Assembly (NCBI GenBank): GCA_001931905.2
Contig: MSJI02000302.1
Coordinates: forward strand, 1 to 22,861
Source of the DNA: Cladosporium sp. IMV 00045
Lineage: Eukaryota > Ascomycota > Dothideomycetes > Cladosporiales > Cladosporiaceae
Length of the DNA: 22,861 nt
Direction of reading: 5' to 3'
In this document: positions 8,178 to 18,102 of the stretch, piece after piece
Layout: each line of letters opens with the position of its first letter
How positions within the stretch are numbered: position 1 is the stretch's first letter
Notes under the pieces: model-generated
What the model was told of the DNA's origin: nothing
The model's input: only the letters and a program-made list of their open reading frames with translations
The model's database searches: none
Position numbers and translations under genes: made by a program

Positions 8178-11100
8178 ATGCCTGCCGTCCACGCCGACAA
8201 CATGGCACCACCGAAACCCACTGGAGATGAGCAATTCCGCTTCAACGTCAAGATCATGCCGCCTCGCCGGCCGACAAATTCGCTCTTTAGCCGCCTTCAG
8301 CAACCTAAAACCGAAGAGCCACTGCACACGATAGCTGTGCCTGCCCGCAAGAGCGAAACTTTTGCCGACGTCTGGAAGCACATCCGCGAGCGATACGAGC
8401 GCAATTATGGCGCAGAAGAAGTTGCAAAAGGCTGGTTTTACAAGCTGCAAGACCGCTTTGGTGCCGATATCGACTCGCACGACGGCGTTGGTGCGCTCGG
8501 CTACACCCCACAAACGCCAATCGAAGAGCGAGTACTGGTAATGCTTCAGAATGAGATCGATCGCGACGGCTCGGTCCCTGAGAATTCTGGCTTGCGCCCG
8601 GAGGGCTTTGGAAGGCCTGCGTTGACCGAAGAGCAAGCCCACCAGGCCAAGCGTCGCAAGGTGCAAGAAGAGCGATATGGCACAGCTTTGGAGGAGCTGG
8701 ATGAGGATACGCCGATTGAGTCTCGAGAGAAAAGAGTTGAATTCGGCAGCCCGCAATTAGGTGGAGAGGACGACGACGACGCAGGCAAAGTCGACGCCGA
8801 CGGCTTTGCTGTGCCTGCGCTGCCTGGATCGGTCAGTCGTAAGCGAAAGAGGTCGTCAAGGAAGGACAATGATGTGATACAATCAAGCGTGGAGGAAGAG
8901 AACGAAGACAACGTACTCGTCCCGGGAACTCAACCTGCGGCTCACGACGAAGAAGCCGTCCCTGACAGTTTCCCTACTGACCATGTCGCCTCTCGTACAC
9001 GTCTGCGGAAGTCAATGCCGGCTGACGCCACCGCAGGCGCCTCAGGCATCAATGCGAAAGGCGTCCGCGCTGTGACCGCAACACCAGGCACGCGCCGTTC
9101 TTCCAAGGCGAACGTTAATCTGGAATCACCGCAAATTCAAAGGTCAGAGATCTCCCAAGGTAGATCAGACTTGAACAGCGAATCACATCGATCACCTCCA
9201 ACGCCGGTTTCTGGAAAGTCACATGTGGGCACGCAGCGACCGCCGGAGTCGGCTCAACGGTCCAAAGCAACTCCCCTGGTCGCTTCTACTCCCGCCAATC
9301 AGTCTGCGCATGTACAACCATCAGATCCACAGGAGACATCGCAAGACATTCTCGACTTTGATCCCATTGAGGACGATGATTTACTCGAGGGAATCGCCGA
9401 TACTGTCTACGATGACTTCGATAACGATGAGTCAGGATTTGTATTTCACGATGATATTCCTGCCCCCAGCGGTGCACCGCCTTCTGCCAATCTGAAGGCA
9501 AAGTCTGGTAAATTGCCGAAACCGAACAAAGACGTTGCGTTTACCCCCAAATCTAGCGCTTTACATTTGCTGTCTGGCACGCAAGGCTCGTCCTCAAGAA
9601 ATCCTCGTACCAGTTCCGGCAGAAAGGTCTTCTGGGAGACCCAAGAAGATGCTTTCCTCCTTCAAGGTCACCGACAGGGTCTTAATGCCGCTCAAATTAT
9701 TCAAACTTTTGACTTGGAAAATCGAACAACAAGTGCAGTACGAGGCCGTCTCAAGCTCTTGCTCCAAAAACGTCCTGAGCTCAGCTCTCAAACACGTCTA
9801 GCAGATGAGATCGACGAAGATCACAGATCTGCGCCATCCTCGTCTAGAAAGCGCAGCGCCTGGCCACTTTCCGATGTACAAATCATGAGCCAAGCGATAG
9901 CGGAGGGTTTCGACGCACTTGAGATACAAGCCATTCACTTCCCCAAACGTTCAGAGGATGCGGTGAACCGAAAAGTTCTTGCTGTTCAAGATCAAGTGTG
10001 GAAGAATGCTTCTAAGAATCCACTGTTCCCAGAGAATCACGCAGGACTCGATGGCTGGACACTGAAGGACGGCTGCAAACTACGACGCACGTTTCGGGAA
10101 GGCCTGCCAACAGCCGAAGCGAAGACTCTCTTCTTCGGTCGATGGAAAATGAGCGAAGTACAAAAGCAGCTAGACGGCTACAAAGCACAGATCAAAGCTC
10201 TCCAGGCGAGTCAAGGCGGCGCTGCTCGGGCGACGAAGCCCGCGGATGATTTGACAATCGAGAGCTCACAATTCCCTGCAAACAGCTCTCCAGTCGAACG
10301 TTCAATGCAAGCTCGCGCTGCCCGCCGCCCTTCAACCGGCCTTCCACGCCATCGATCCTCAGGCATTCCCAGCTCCCCATCCCACGATGGTGCTGAGCAG
10401 AGAGGTTTCGAGGCAGGGGCTCAGTCATCGGCCTCTGCAAAACGCCATTCAAGTCCGACCGTGGAAATTCCAATTGTGGAACAGGACAGAGCTCGAACAT
10501 CGCTTTCTCGACCACCAAGTGGAAAAAGCACACAGACAAAACTAAACTTCACTCGCGAAAAGGGAAAGAACCGTGCGAGCGCGCCGAGGCCGAGTGATCA
10601 GGAGCTTGACGCACAGTACACCCGTCGTGCAACCAGAAATAGCACTGCCAACGCGGCAGCCCTCTCGCAACCAGAACCTGTCGCCTCCATTGCTCAAGAC
10701 GACGACCATCACGCGGAAGACGCAAATGAGGAACACACGCCAGCCGACGATCTTGAAATGCTCGATGCGGAGTTGGACGAGATTATTGAGCCTGCATCGC
10801 GCGAGAGCCCAAGCTCAATCTCCGAGGAACCAATATCACGCTCCGCTCGACAGCAGCCTCCTGTGGCCGGACTTGAACGCAGACGAAGTTCGCGAAGTTC
10901 GCGCAATCTACACTCGCCACAGGTCAAAGGCGTCGCTGGCAGTCCACTTATGCAGCCTGCTACCGGTCCCGCATCAACAAGCTCGCCCGCGTCTGCTGGG
11001 CGCAGCAAGAGCAGGAGTAGCCAACCGTCTTTACTGTCGCCAATGATGACGCGGCCTGACACAGCACTCAATTCATCAGACCGCCGTCGTCAATCCCGAG

Positions 11101-12938
11101 TCGAAAGCGGCGTTGATACCCGTGCGGCAGTGCAACTATCCCAAGAGCTCCAGCGGTCTTTGTCTCGCGAGGGACAGGAAGAAGAACAGCAAGAGAGCCA
11201 AGCTTTCCAGACTCAAGACCCGACCACGAGTCGATCTCAGCGAGCTGCTGCCGCTGCAGCAAATGCTGTGCCCATTCACAAGCTCGACAAGTCCGATCCA
11301 GGTGTTGGTTCGGATCAGGCATTCCAAACTCAGACCCCCGGGGCTAACAGATCTCAACATGATGTGCAGAATGCGGACGCTGAACTACCTGGCTTCGGTG
11401 ATGCTACCAAGTCTGACTCTGGTGGCCTCAAACCTTCCCCTCAGATCGGAACATCTAATCTGAACAGCACATCAGTCATCACCCCAGCCACCACGCCGGC
11501 TACTGGAAAACTACCTCCACGCGGCCAGTCTTACGCATCGAAGATCAGAGATATACAGAGATCTGAACAGACGACTGCCCCGAATGCGACAAGAAAGTCA
11601 GAGAGCTCTGAGAGAAGCGAATCCACGGGTCACAATGACAAATCTGATTTGGAACCGGATCTGCAGCCTCCGCCTACTGATGCCGAGCTTTGGGGGAAAA
11701 CGGCAAATGCCGAAAAACTTGGGAAGAATCGTCAGGAGTATTTCGAAGATCTCAAAATCAACGCATATTCCGTTCGTGCTATGGCCCGTGGGGACTGGCA
11801 TGAAGTCAACCGCCTGAAAGCTGAACAGCATCGTCTGCACAGGCAACGGCAAATTGCAAAGGGCCGACGCGTTTCTGTGGTGCAAGACACGCAGCATCCA
11901 GATGGTCTCGCTCAAGGTGGCGATGAAGGACCGGCTGACGAAGACGTTATTCGTATAGATGATGACTCAAGCTCGGAATCTGAGGTTGATGAACAGCCCG
12001 ATGGTAAAATCTGGAGTGATGCAGATTTCGAAAAGCCAGAGGAGGTGGACCACGACAGGCATTTCAGTGAGGTGGATGGGGAGGAAGAGGATGCGGATCT
12101 CCCCTCTGAGCCTATCGCAAAGGATGTCAACCATGACAGCCATGCCACTGAGCTTAATGAGGAAGATCTGCCGCTTGATGCGATCGACGCCGCCGAAGAA
12201 GATCCACGTCAGAATCACATCGAAGCTCCAGATCATGATAAAGAGGATGAAGAAGAGCTTGAGCTACCTACTGCCCCGACAATCACAGAAACCAATGACG
12301 ATGTCCATCATGCCCTCACCGATGAGAATTTGCAGGAGCTGAACAATAGTGGTGCTGAAGGTTCTCCAGTGAGACATCATAAGCAGCCTTCAGCCGCGAA
12401 GAACGACATCAACCCTAGCTCCCAAGACGAGAAGTTTCAATCAGATGACAGAGCCGCTATGCCCCCACCGAGCAAAAAGCACATGAAGCGCCAGGAACGC
12501 CGCAAGCGCAAGTCCCGAAGGCATAGCGAGAGCGCCAGCGAGCGCAGCTCAGTCAGCCACCCTGCACTGACCTCTGACGCCCCAAAACCACAAATCCCAT
12601 CTACTCCGGATCAGAAGCGGAACACAGGCCACCAGAACAAGAAACGCAAGCTGAGCGATAACACGCCTGTAAGCCAGACCCCGAAGTCTTCACGCAAAGC
12701 TCAAACGCACTCCAACACAAAGTCCAGTCAAGCGGCTCCAGGGCCTTCAGTTGGTGGCAGTCAGTTTTCCGCTGGTGGTGGTGGTGGATCGATGGGCTTG
12801 TCAGGTCTGGTGCGCAAAGCGCACATCCCGACGCCTCCTAAAGCCAAACTGGTGCCGCAAAAAGACACAAAGAGCAAGAGGCTTACCCTGAACGCGAACG
12901 ATGACGATAGCGATGAGAGCAGCAGTGAAAGTGAATAA
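8178..12938 (+). CDS. large disordered protein: possible Dnt1/Net1-like N-terminal domain plus three Myb/SANT-like segments
   Basis: One uninterrupted exon of 1586 residues. A second ATG at 8202 (residue 9, context ACAACATGG) may be the true start. Residues about 20-145 (FRFNVKIMPPRR, then FADVWKHIRERYERNY and KLQDRFGADID) resemble the ubiquitin-fold N-terminal domain of nucleolar Dnt1/Net1-type Cdc14-binding proteins; this is from memory and tentative. Three tryptophan-led helical segments follow at about 482-535 (W486), 560-612 (W562) and 625-670 (W627), each shaped like a Myb/SANT repeat. The rest is mostly S/P/Q/E-rich and disordered, with acidic blocks (about 1255-1400), a helical segment starting at W1172, a basic KRQERRKRKSRR patch and an acidic-serine tail DDDSDESSSESE, as in other nucleolar or chromatin proteins. 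QAFQTQ occurs at 1008 and 1047. The protein is probably nuclear or nucleolar. E2F-like promoter sites suggest cell-cycle control. Function unproven. Confidence 0.75.
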   Translation: MPAVHADNMAPPKPTGDEQFRFNVKIMPPRRPTNSLFSRLQQPKTEEPLHTIAVPARKSETFADVWKHIRERYERNYGAEEVAKGWFYKLQDRFGADIDSHDGVGALGYTPQTPIEERVLVMLQNEIDRDGSVPENSGLRPEGFGRPALTEEQAHQAKRRKVQEERYGTALEELDEDTPIESREKRVEFGSPQLGGEDDDDAGKVDADGFAVPALPGSVSRKRKRSSRKDNDVIQSSVEEENEDNVLVPGTQPAAHDEEAVPDSFPTDHVASRTRLRKSMPADATAGASGINAKGVRAVTATPGTRRSSKANVNLESPQIQRSEISQGRSDLNSESHRSPPTPVSGKSHVGTQRPPESAQRSKATPLVASTPANQSAHVQPSDPQETSQDILDFDPIEDDDLLEGIADTVYDDFDNDESGFVFHDDIPAPSGAPPSANLKAKSGKLPKPNKDVAFTPKSSALHLLSGTQGSSSRNPRTSSGRKVFWETQEDAFLLQGHRQGLNAAQIIQTFDLENRTTSAVRGRLKLLLQKRPELSSQTRLADEIDEDHRSAPSSSRKRSAWPLSDVQIMSQAIAEGFDALEIQAIHFPKRSEDAVNRKVLAVQDQVWKNASKNPLFPENHAGLDGWTLKDGCKLRRTFREGLPTAEAKTLFFGRWKMSEVQKQLDGYKAQIKALQASQGGAARATKPADDLTIESSQFPANSSPVERSMQARAARRPSTGLPRHRSSGIPSSPSHDGAEQRGFEAGAQSSASAKRHSSPTVEIPIVEQDRARTSLSRPPSGKSTQTKLNFTREKGKNRASAPRPSDQELDAQYTRRATRNSTANAAALSQPEPVASIAQDDDHHAEDANEEHTPADDLEMLDAELDEIIEPASRESPSSISEEPISRSARQQPPVAGLERRRSSRSSRNLHSPQVKGVAGSPLMQPATGPASTSSPASAGRSKSRSSQPSLLSPMMTRPDTALNSSDRRRQSRVESGVDTRAAVQLSQELQRSLSREGQEEEQQESQAFQTQDPTTSRSQRAAAAAANAVPIHKLDKSDPGVGSDQAFQTQTPGANRSQHDVQNADAELPGFGDATKSDSGGLKPSPQIGTSNLNSTSVITPATTPATGKLPPRGQSYASKIRDIQRSEQTTAPNATRKSESSERSESTGHNDKSDLEPDLQPPPTDAELWGKTANAEKLGKNRQEYFEDLKINAYSVRAMARGDWHEVNRLKAEQHRLHRQRQIAKGRRVSVVQDTQHPDGLAQGGDEGPADEDVIRIDDDSSSESEVDEQPDGKIWSDADFEKPEEVDHDRHFSEVDGEEEDADLPSEPIAKDVNHDSHATELNEEDLPLDAIDAAEEDPRQNHIEAPDHDKEDEEELELPTAPTITETNDDVHHALTDENLQELNNSGAEGSPVRHHKQPSAAKNDINPSSQDEKFQSDDRAAMPPPSKKHMKRQERRKRKSRRHSESASERSSVSHPALTSDAPKPQIPSTPDQKRNTGHQNKKRKLSDNTPVSQTPKSSRKAQTHSNTKSSQAAPGPSVGGSQFSAGGGGGSMGLSGLVRKAHIPTPPKAKLVPQKDTKSKRLTLNANDDDSDESSSESE

Positions 12939-13596
12939 GCTGTGCAAGGTGGAATTTTGCTGCATGGTTCCGATTGAGGAGGGGGTTTCATTATCTCAGA
13001 TGAGTTCGCTCACACACTTTTCTTTTTCTCGCTATGACTTTGGGTTGGACTTTGCGGATAATGACAGAAAGAAGATTCCGTCGCACCAAATAGATAATAT
13101 GAAACATGATCCATTGCCCAAAAGCCCCCCTCCTCCTGATTCATCCATTGTGCCACGCAAGGGAGCCTCCAACGTCACCAAGAAACGCACAACGCCACTT
13201 TTCAGCCCGTAAAGCGCAAGCCGGTCTCATTTACAAGAACACCAGACTAACTAGTTCTTACTGCCGTACGTATGGTCCTGCTATCAGCACATGACGCCAC
13301 ATCGAATCCTGGGGCTGGAACATCGCCTCAGTAAAAAGGGGGAATGTGGAAAATCGGCACCTTGCTGCGGATGAGACGCGGTCTCGCGACTATTGGCATG
13401 TAAACATCCCTCCCATAGGAGAGGAGCGAGAGGGGTGGCGAGAGGCATTTTGTTACACGCCTCTCCAGCAAAAATGCTTCTGGTGGCGTGCTAGAAAATC
13501 ATCTTCTCGCAAGAGTTGAATCCGCATTTCTCAAGTTCGAGCGATTCGAAGAAAGTAAAAGAAAACTCACGACCATACTCGCTTCACCTCACGGTC
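12939..13596 (+). promoter_or_regulatory. intergenic region and GT34 promoter with FOX, CCAAT and STRE-like words
   Basis: About 660 bases between two genes on the plus strand. Within it, a TGTAAACA forkhead-type word lies at 13399-13406, next to an ATTGG (inverted CCAAT) at 13392-13396. AGGGG stress-response-like words lie at 13337-13341 and 13431-13435. All lie 160-260 bases upstream of the GT34 start codon at 13597. Each word is short enough to occur by chance; their clustering is the only support. An open frame at 13488-13952 overlaps the GT34 gene in another frame and is a shadow. No RNA gene or repeat was seen. Confidence 0.3.
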
Positions 13597-15807
13597 ATGG
13601 AGAGCATAATGCCTTCTCCACGCCGCTATTCGCCCAACGCTCCAGCGTACAGCGACACTTCACCTTCTTCGCCTCTTTCGCCCATTTCCCCCGGTTCGCT
13701 GCCCAGATGGCTCAGACCCATACGAGGCCGCAGTTCGCTGCTAGGAAACAGCAAAGTCCGCTTCGCCTTGCTAGCATTGGGATGTATTCTTCTAGGCTGG
13801 ATGGTCACTTCAGCCCTTGGCCCAAGTGGCGAGAGCGCCGAGCAAATCAACGTCTACGACGCGGCGTCTGGGGGCGTCTTGGGCGATCCGTCAGGTTTTG
13901 GGAAGCAAGAGGAGGTTGGCGAGTTAGTCGAGTCGTCTTCGTGGATGGATGAAGCGGCGGGTGAGAAGAAGCCTTCCGTCAAAGGTGCTTTGTCGGATTT
14001 GCATCATGCCGTCAGTGATAAGATCTCGTCGTGGAATCCTTACGCTTCGAAGACGGGGAAGACGTCTCCGTTCAATGAGTCGTACTATGATGGCAATCTT
14101 ACTACCCCTTCGGAGCTTTCGGGTGAATATATTGCTGAAGGGATTTCTGAAAATGAGAGGCTGGGGGCTCGCACGCGGATTGGGAAATGCACCATCTTGT
14201 TCAATGTGGGCAGCAGTACTTACTGGGAACGAGCGATTCGTACGCACGAGGAGCACGACCGTCTGAACGGCTACCGTCTACACGTCCTGCGCGAGCAAAT
14301 CCTGGACACAGTCTGGAGCAAGCCAGCGTACATCCTCAGTCTTCTACTGCGCGAGCTGTCGAAGCCTGAAGGCGAGCGCCTCGACTGGATATTCTGGTTT
14401 GACGCCGACACCATCATCCTCAACCCCAAAGTGCCCATCGAAACCTTCCTGCCGCCAGACAACCGCGAGTTCCAGGATATAAACCTGCTATACTCGAAAG
14501 ACTGGAACGGGCTGAACAACGGCGTCTTTCCCGTGCGCGTGAACCAATGGGCGGTCAACTTCTTCTCAGCTATCGTGTCCTTCAGACACTACAAGCCCGA
14601 CGCACCACTGCCGATGCGCGACCAAACGGCCATGGACGTCGTCATGAACGAGCCAGCGTTCATCAACGGCATCCAGGAAGTGCCGCAGCGCTGGTTCAAC
14701 GCTTACCAAGGCGAACACAATGAGACTTTGGCGCCGTTCCAGATCAGACGCGGAGACATGCTGGTGCACTTCGCCGGAGTGGGAAACCGAGAAGAACGCA
14801 TGAGCTTCTGGCTCGATCGTGCGGAGCAGCACTTGGATGACTGGGAGGTGCCCGTGTCGTCCACGAGCTATCCGCAGGAGAGGAAGGATTTCTGGGAGGA
14901 GCTGACTAGATCACGTGCAGGCAAGAAGCTGGAACTCGCACAGGAGAAATCCAGGGTGGTGCAGATGCTTTCGACCCATGATATGCACCTGGGCGAGTAC
15001 GGAGATCGACTGACTCATGGCGAGAAAGAGGTCATCACCAAGCAGCGCAAGGAACTGGAAGAAGCTCTGCACCAAGACGACCAGCGGTTCAATGAGGCGA
15101 AGCTGAGTCAAGAGCTCGCGAAGTTCGAGCAGGCCGCCGAGCCTCTCACGAAGGCCGTCCAGAATGGTCAGAAAGTTCTGCTGAACACCGCACACGAAGC
15201 CATTTTCGCTGGCGAGAAGGATCTGCTCGATGGGAATTTCGCGGGCAATCCGTCGAGTGATGAGATGCAGGCGATTGACAATTCGATCCGGAGGCTCAAG
15301 CAGCTTATCATGGCGCCGCAGGATCAGTGGAATAAGCCTACCATTTCTGCAGCCACGAATCAGCTCACGGAGGCGAGGGGAAAGTTCAAGGAGAAGAGTC
15401 TTGCGGTGGAGGCGACGAGGAAGAAGCAGAAGCAGAAGCAGCAAGACCAGGTTGGCCATGATGCTGTTGGTGGTGGTGACCATGATGCTATTGGCGGTGG
15501 TGGCCTTGATGCTGGCCTAGATGCTGCAGCTGATGCTGGAGCCGATGCTGAAGCGCGACCGCCGCCTCCAGATGCAATCATCGTTACGCATCTCGGCCCT
15601 GCAACTACCGTCATGCAAGTGCAGACCGTCATTGGAGAGGCAATAATCGCTACGGTGACGGGCGAAGCAATCATTCAGACTGTAACGCAAGAACCTGTTG
15701 CTGTGACGCTTTGGACGACGGTGGAAGAGGAGAGTGCAGAGGAGACAGAAATGCCAGAAGTGTCAGAAGTGGAAACTCCAGAGGACTTAGAAGTGGAGGG
15801 ATCGTGA
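13597..15807 (+). CDS. GT34 (Gma12/Mnn10-type) Golgi glycosyltransferase with C-terminal extension
   Basis: The start ATG at 13597 gives 736 residues. The frame is open further upstream but without an ATG. This is a type II membrane protein: a short serine/proline-rich cytosolic tail, then a signal anchor at about 54-74 (VRFALLALGCILLGWMVTSAL). The GT34 catalytic domain runs from about 197 (CTILFNVGSSTYWERA) to about 415. It carries the DxD metal/nucleotide-sugar site at D269-A-D271 (WIFWFDADTIILNP), LYSKDWNGLNNGVFP, an RDQTAMD helix and the closing HFAGVG at 391. GT34 enzymes include Gma12 galactosyltransferase and the Mnn10/Mnn11 alpha-1,6-mannosyltransferase subunits, which build N-glycan outer chains in the Golgi. 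About 320 residues follow the catalytic domain and are not part of the usual family: a charged coiled coil (about 440-630), a Gly/Asp/Ala repeat, a TV-rich beta-like repeat and an acidic tail. Donor and acceptor sugars cannot be told from sequence alone. Confidence 0.88.
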   Translation: MESIMPSPRRYSPNAPAYSDTSPSSPLSPISPGSLPRWLRPIRGRSSLLGNSKVRFALLALGCILLGWMVTSALGPSGESAEQINVYDAASGGVLGDPSGFGKQEEVGELVESSSWMDEAAGEKKPSVKGALSDLHHAVSDKISSWNPYASKTGKTSPFNESYYDGNLTTPSELSGEYIAEGISENERLGARTRIGKCTILFNVGSSTYWERAIRTHEEHDRLNGYRLHVLREQILDTVWSKPAYILSLLLRELSKPEGERLDWIFWFDADTIILNPKVPIETFLPPDNREFQDINLLYSKDWNGLNNGVFPVRVNQWAVNFFSAIVSFRHYKPDAPLPMRDQTAMDVVMNEPAFINGIQEVPQRWFNAYQGEHNETLAPFQIRRGDMLVHFAGVGNREERMSFWLDRAEQHLDDWEVPVSSTSYPQERKDFWEELTRSRAGKKLELAQEKSRVVQMLSTHDMHLGEYGDRLTHGEKEVITKQRKELEEALHQDDQRFNEAKLSQELAKFEQAAEPLTKAVQNGQKVLLNTAHEAIFAGEKDLLDGNFAGNPSSDEMQAIDNSIRRLKQLIMAPQDQWNKPTISAATNQLTEARGKFKEKSLAVEATRKKQKQKQQDQVGHDAVGGGDHDAIGGGGLDAGLDAAADAGADAEARPPPPDAIIVTHLGPATTVMQVQTVIGEAIIATVTGEAIIQTVTQEPVAVTLWTTVEEESAEETEMPEVSEVETPEDLEVEGS
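15457..15555 (+). repeat. GATGCT-based minisatellite with a 24-bp tandem duplication inside the GT34 gene
   Basis: Two adjacent 24-base units, 15457-15480 and 15481-15504, both begin CATGATGCT and end in GGTGGTGRC; they encode HDAVGGGD and HDAIGGGG. GATGCT-containing units then continue in frame to about 15555, encoding alternating DAG and DAA units. The repeat length is a multiple of three, so copy-number change would keep the frame. It forms a flexible linker between the coiled coil and the TV-rich terminal segment. Confidence 0.75.
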
Positions 15808-16256
15808 GTGTCAGTGTCAGAAGATTATTTTCGTCTTTTCAATCATTGTAGTTCGTTCTTAGAATTCAAGGGACTGAGCAGAAAAATGAGTTTCCCATAA
15901 TCGCTGTTGTCATGAAAGCTTTCGATTCTTATCAACTACTTCATCGAATGGGCGCGTTCTGATATCGATGCTTGAACGATGATGGGCAAGAAAAGCAGAA
16001 AGCAGAGACTATACTTGTCCTTCGCATTTCACCGTGGTTTATCTCCTTTCCGGAATAGTACAGTACCAGCTATTGTGGCTTGCAGTCCCCCCACGCCTGG
16101 AATGTCGATCTCCTCAGCCCTCGACCCACCCGCAGTGAATAGACTTTCCCTCTATACAATGTCTTGATATTGATCTTACGAGCACACGCCCTTGGCCCTG
16201 GACACGATCAACGTTCTCAAACCATAGCGGGGCGCTCTGTCACCAGCACAACCGAC
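15808..16256. other. intergenic region between GT34 and second MFS gene
   Basis: About 450 bases between two plus-strand genes hold the 3' flank of the GT34 gene and the promoter and leader of the transporter. An AT-rich stretch lies at about 15815-15915. The short frames at 15979-16167 and upstream of the ATG at 16257 have no coding character. I saw no RNA gene, repeat or clear regulatory motif. Confidence 0.5.
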
Positions 16257-18102
16257 ATGGGCCTTGGGATCCTCGAAGACCGGCATCTGGAGCATGTACC
16301 TGGTACGGCAACGCTCGACGAGCTAGACGAAGTCGCAACAGCTGCGCGACATGAACACGATGGTCGACGAGAGCTCAAATTGAGCAGTAATGGGACAATT
16401 CTAGTCCCACAGCCTAGTGATGATCCAAATGGTATGCTAAAACCATGAAGAATCGCCAAATCCCATCAACATCCCTCTATACAGCAGCCAAACACCTCCA
16501 AAACAAACCACTAACAACCCACCGGTATAGACCCACTAAACTACCCTCTCTGGCGGCGCGACCTGATAACCTCCATCCTCTGCCTCAGCTCCGTCATAGC
16601 ATCCACCCTCTCGCCCCTCCTCGCAGCCAACACCCTTGCCATGCTCCTCTACTACAACAACCCCAGCTCACCCACCGGCCCCCGCCCGCCCCAACGCTCC
16701 TTCACCGGCATCGCCCTGCTAACCGGCTACCACCTCCTCGGCGTCGGCCTCGCAGGCTTCATCTTCGTCGCCTCCGCCCGCGTCTGGGGGAAGCGCCACC
16801 TCTACCTCCTCGGCGCGGTGGTCATCGTCCTCAGCTCGGTGTGGGCCGGGGCGTCGGGGCGGAATTACAAGAGTTTGCTGGCGGCGAGGTTTTTCCAGGG
16901 CGTGGGGTTGGCGCCTTTCGAGGCGTTGGTCAATGCCAGCGTTGGGGATTTGTACTTCGTGCATGAGAGGGGTAAGAGGATGGCGGTGTCGAATTTGGCC
17001 ATTTATGGTGGCGCGTTTCTCACGCCTGTTATTGTTGGCAAGATGACGGCCAGCTTGGGATGGCAGTGGACGCATTACTTCGTGGCCATCTTCGCCGCCG
17101 CCATGTTGCCGTTGCTCGTCTTCCTCGTGCCTGAGACGGCGTATCGACGCGACGCTGAGCTGGAGACAGACACCATCACCGTCGTGGCACGATCTGCGGA
17201 CTCGGAAAAACCAGCAGAAGAACCCCAATCCCCCTCACCCCAACCCCCCACCAACACCACCACCACCCCTCCAAAAACTTTCACCCTCCACCCCCTCCTC
17301 ACCCCGCAATGCCTAACGCCCACTCCCTTCCTCCTCCTCCTCCGCCCCTTCGCCCTCTTCCTCCACCCCTCCATCCTCTGGGCCATGCTCATCCAAGGAA
17401 CCCTCATAGGCTGGACGGTTCTAATCGGCATCGTGCTAGCCGCAATCCTCATCGGCCCGCCCTTGTGGTTCGACGAAGTGGAAACCGGGTACATGTACAC
17501 GGGCGCCTTCGTAGGAGCGCTCCTCGGCTTCCTCCTCGCTGGTTTACTGGCGGATAGCTCAGCGCGATTCCTGTCTCGACTAAACAGGGGAATTTACGAG
17601 CCGGAATTCCGCCTCGTGCTCGTCATCCCTCAACTCATCCTCGGTTGCGCGGGACTGTACGGTTTCGGACTCACGGCCTCCAACACGGCGAAATACGGCT
17701 GGTTCTGGCCGGACTTCTTCTTCGCGCTGGTGGTCGCGGGGATGGTTCTGGGCGCCGTGGCGAGCGCGCTGTACATCGTCGATGCGCACAGGGAAATCGC
17801 CGTGGAGGCTTTTACTTGTTTGCTGGTGTTCAAGAATGTTTATTCGTTCGGGCTGACGTTCAGCGGGTACGGTTGGTTGGTGGAGGGGGGTGTGAGGCGG
17901 GTGTTTGTGGCGATTGCAAGTGTGCAGGTCGTGGTTTGTTGTGCGACGGGGGTGCTTTGTGAGTTACCTGGGAGTCTTCGCCTTTTTTGTGGTGAGGGAT
18001 GTGATGTGCTGACTCTTCCTGATCCGAATAGATATCCTCGGCAAGAAGAACCGCTCTTTCTTCGCGCGGCACGATATCCTTGAAATGTTGAAGTTGAAGT
18101 GA
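16257..18102 (+). CDS. MFS transporter, three exons
   Basis: Exons 16257-16431, 16531-17958 and 18032-18102 give 557 residues. Intron 1 (99 nt; GTATGC donor, CTAAC branch site, TATAG acceptor) joins DDPN to DPLNYPLWRRD, the signature entry into the first helix of fungal drug:H+ antiporter-like MFS proteins. Intron 2 (73 nt; GTGAGT donor, CTGAC branch site, AATAG acceptor) joins GVL to YILGKKNRSFFARHD, the conserved C-terminus of this group. The start MGLGILEDRHLEHVPGT also matches family members. About twelve hydrophobic helices are visible. The central cytosolic loop (about 262-320) is proline/threonine-rich. NRGIYEPEFRL follows the eighth helix or so, as in relatives. It probably exports or imports a small molecule at the plasma membrane; the substrate is unknown. 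Nothing nearby suggests a secondary-metabolite cluster. The 16640-17580 part is unusually C-rich on the coding strand. Confidence 0.88.

Noticed and set aside
8082..8756. 224-codon minus-strand frame opposite the start of the large disordered protein
   Set aside because: Shadow of the sense gene; no domain, and the sense frame is open for 4.7 kb.
13488..13952. 154-codon plus-strand frame overlapping the GT34 start
   Set aside because: It lies in another frame of the GT34 coding region, has no recognisable domain, and the GT34 frame holds the clear signal anchor and catalytic domain.
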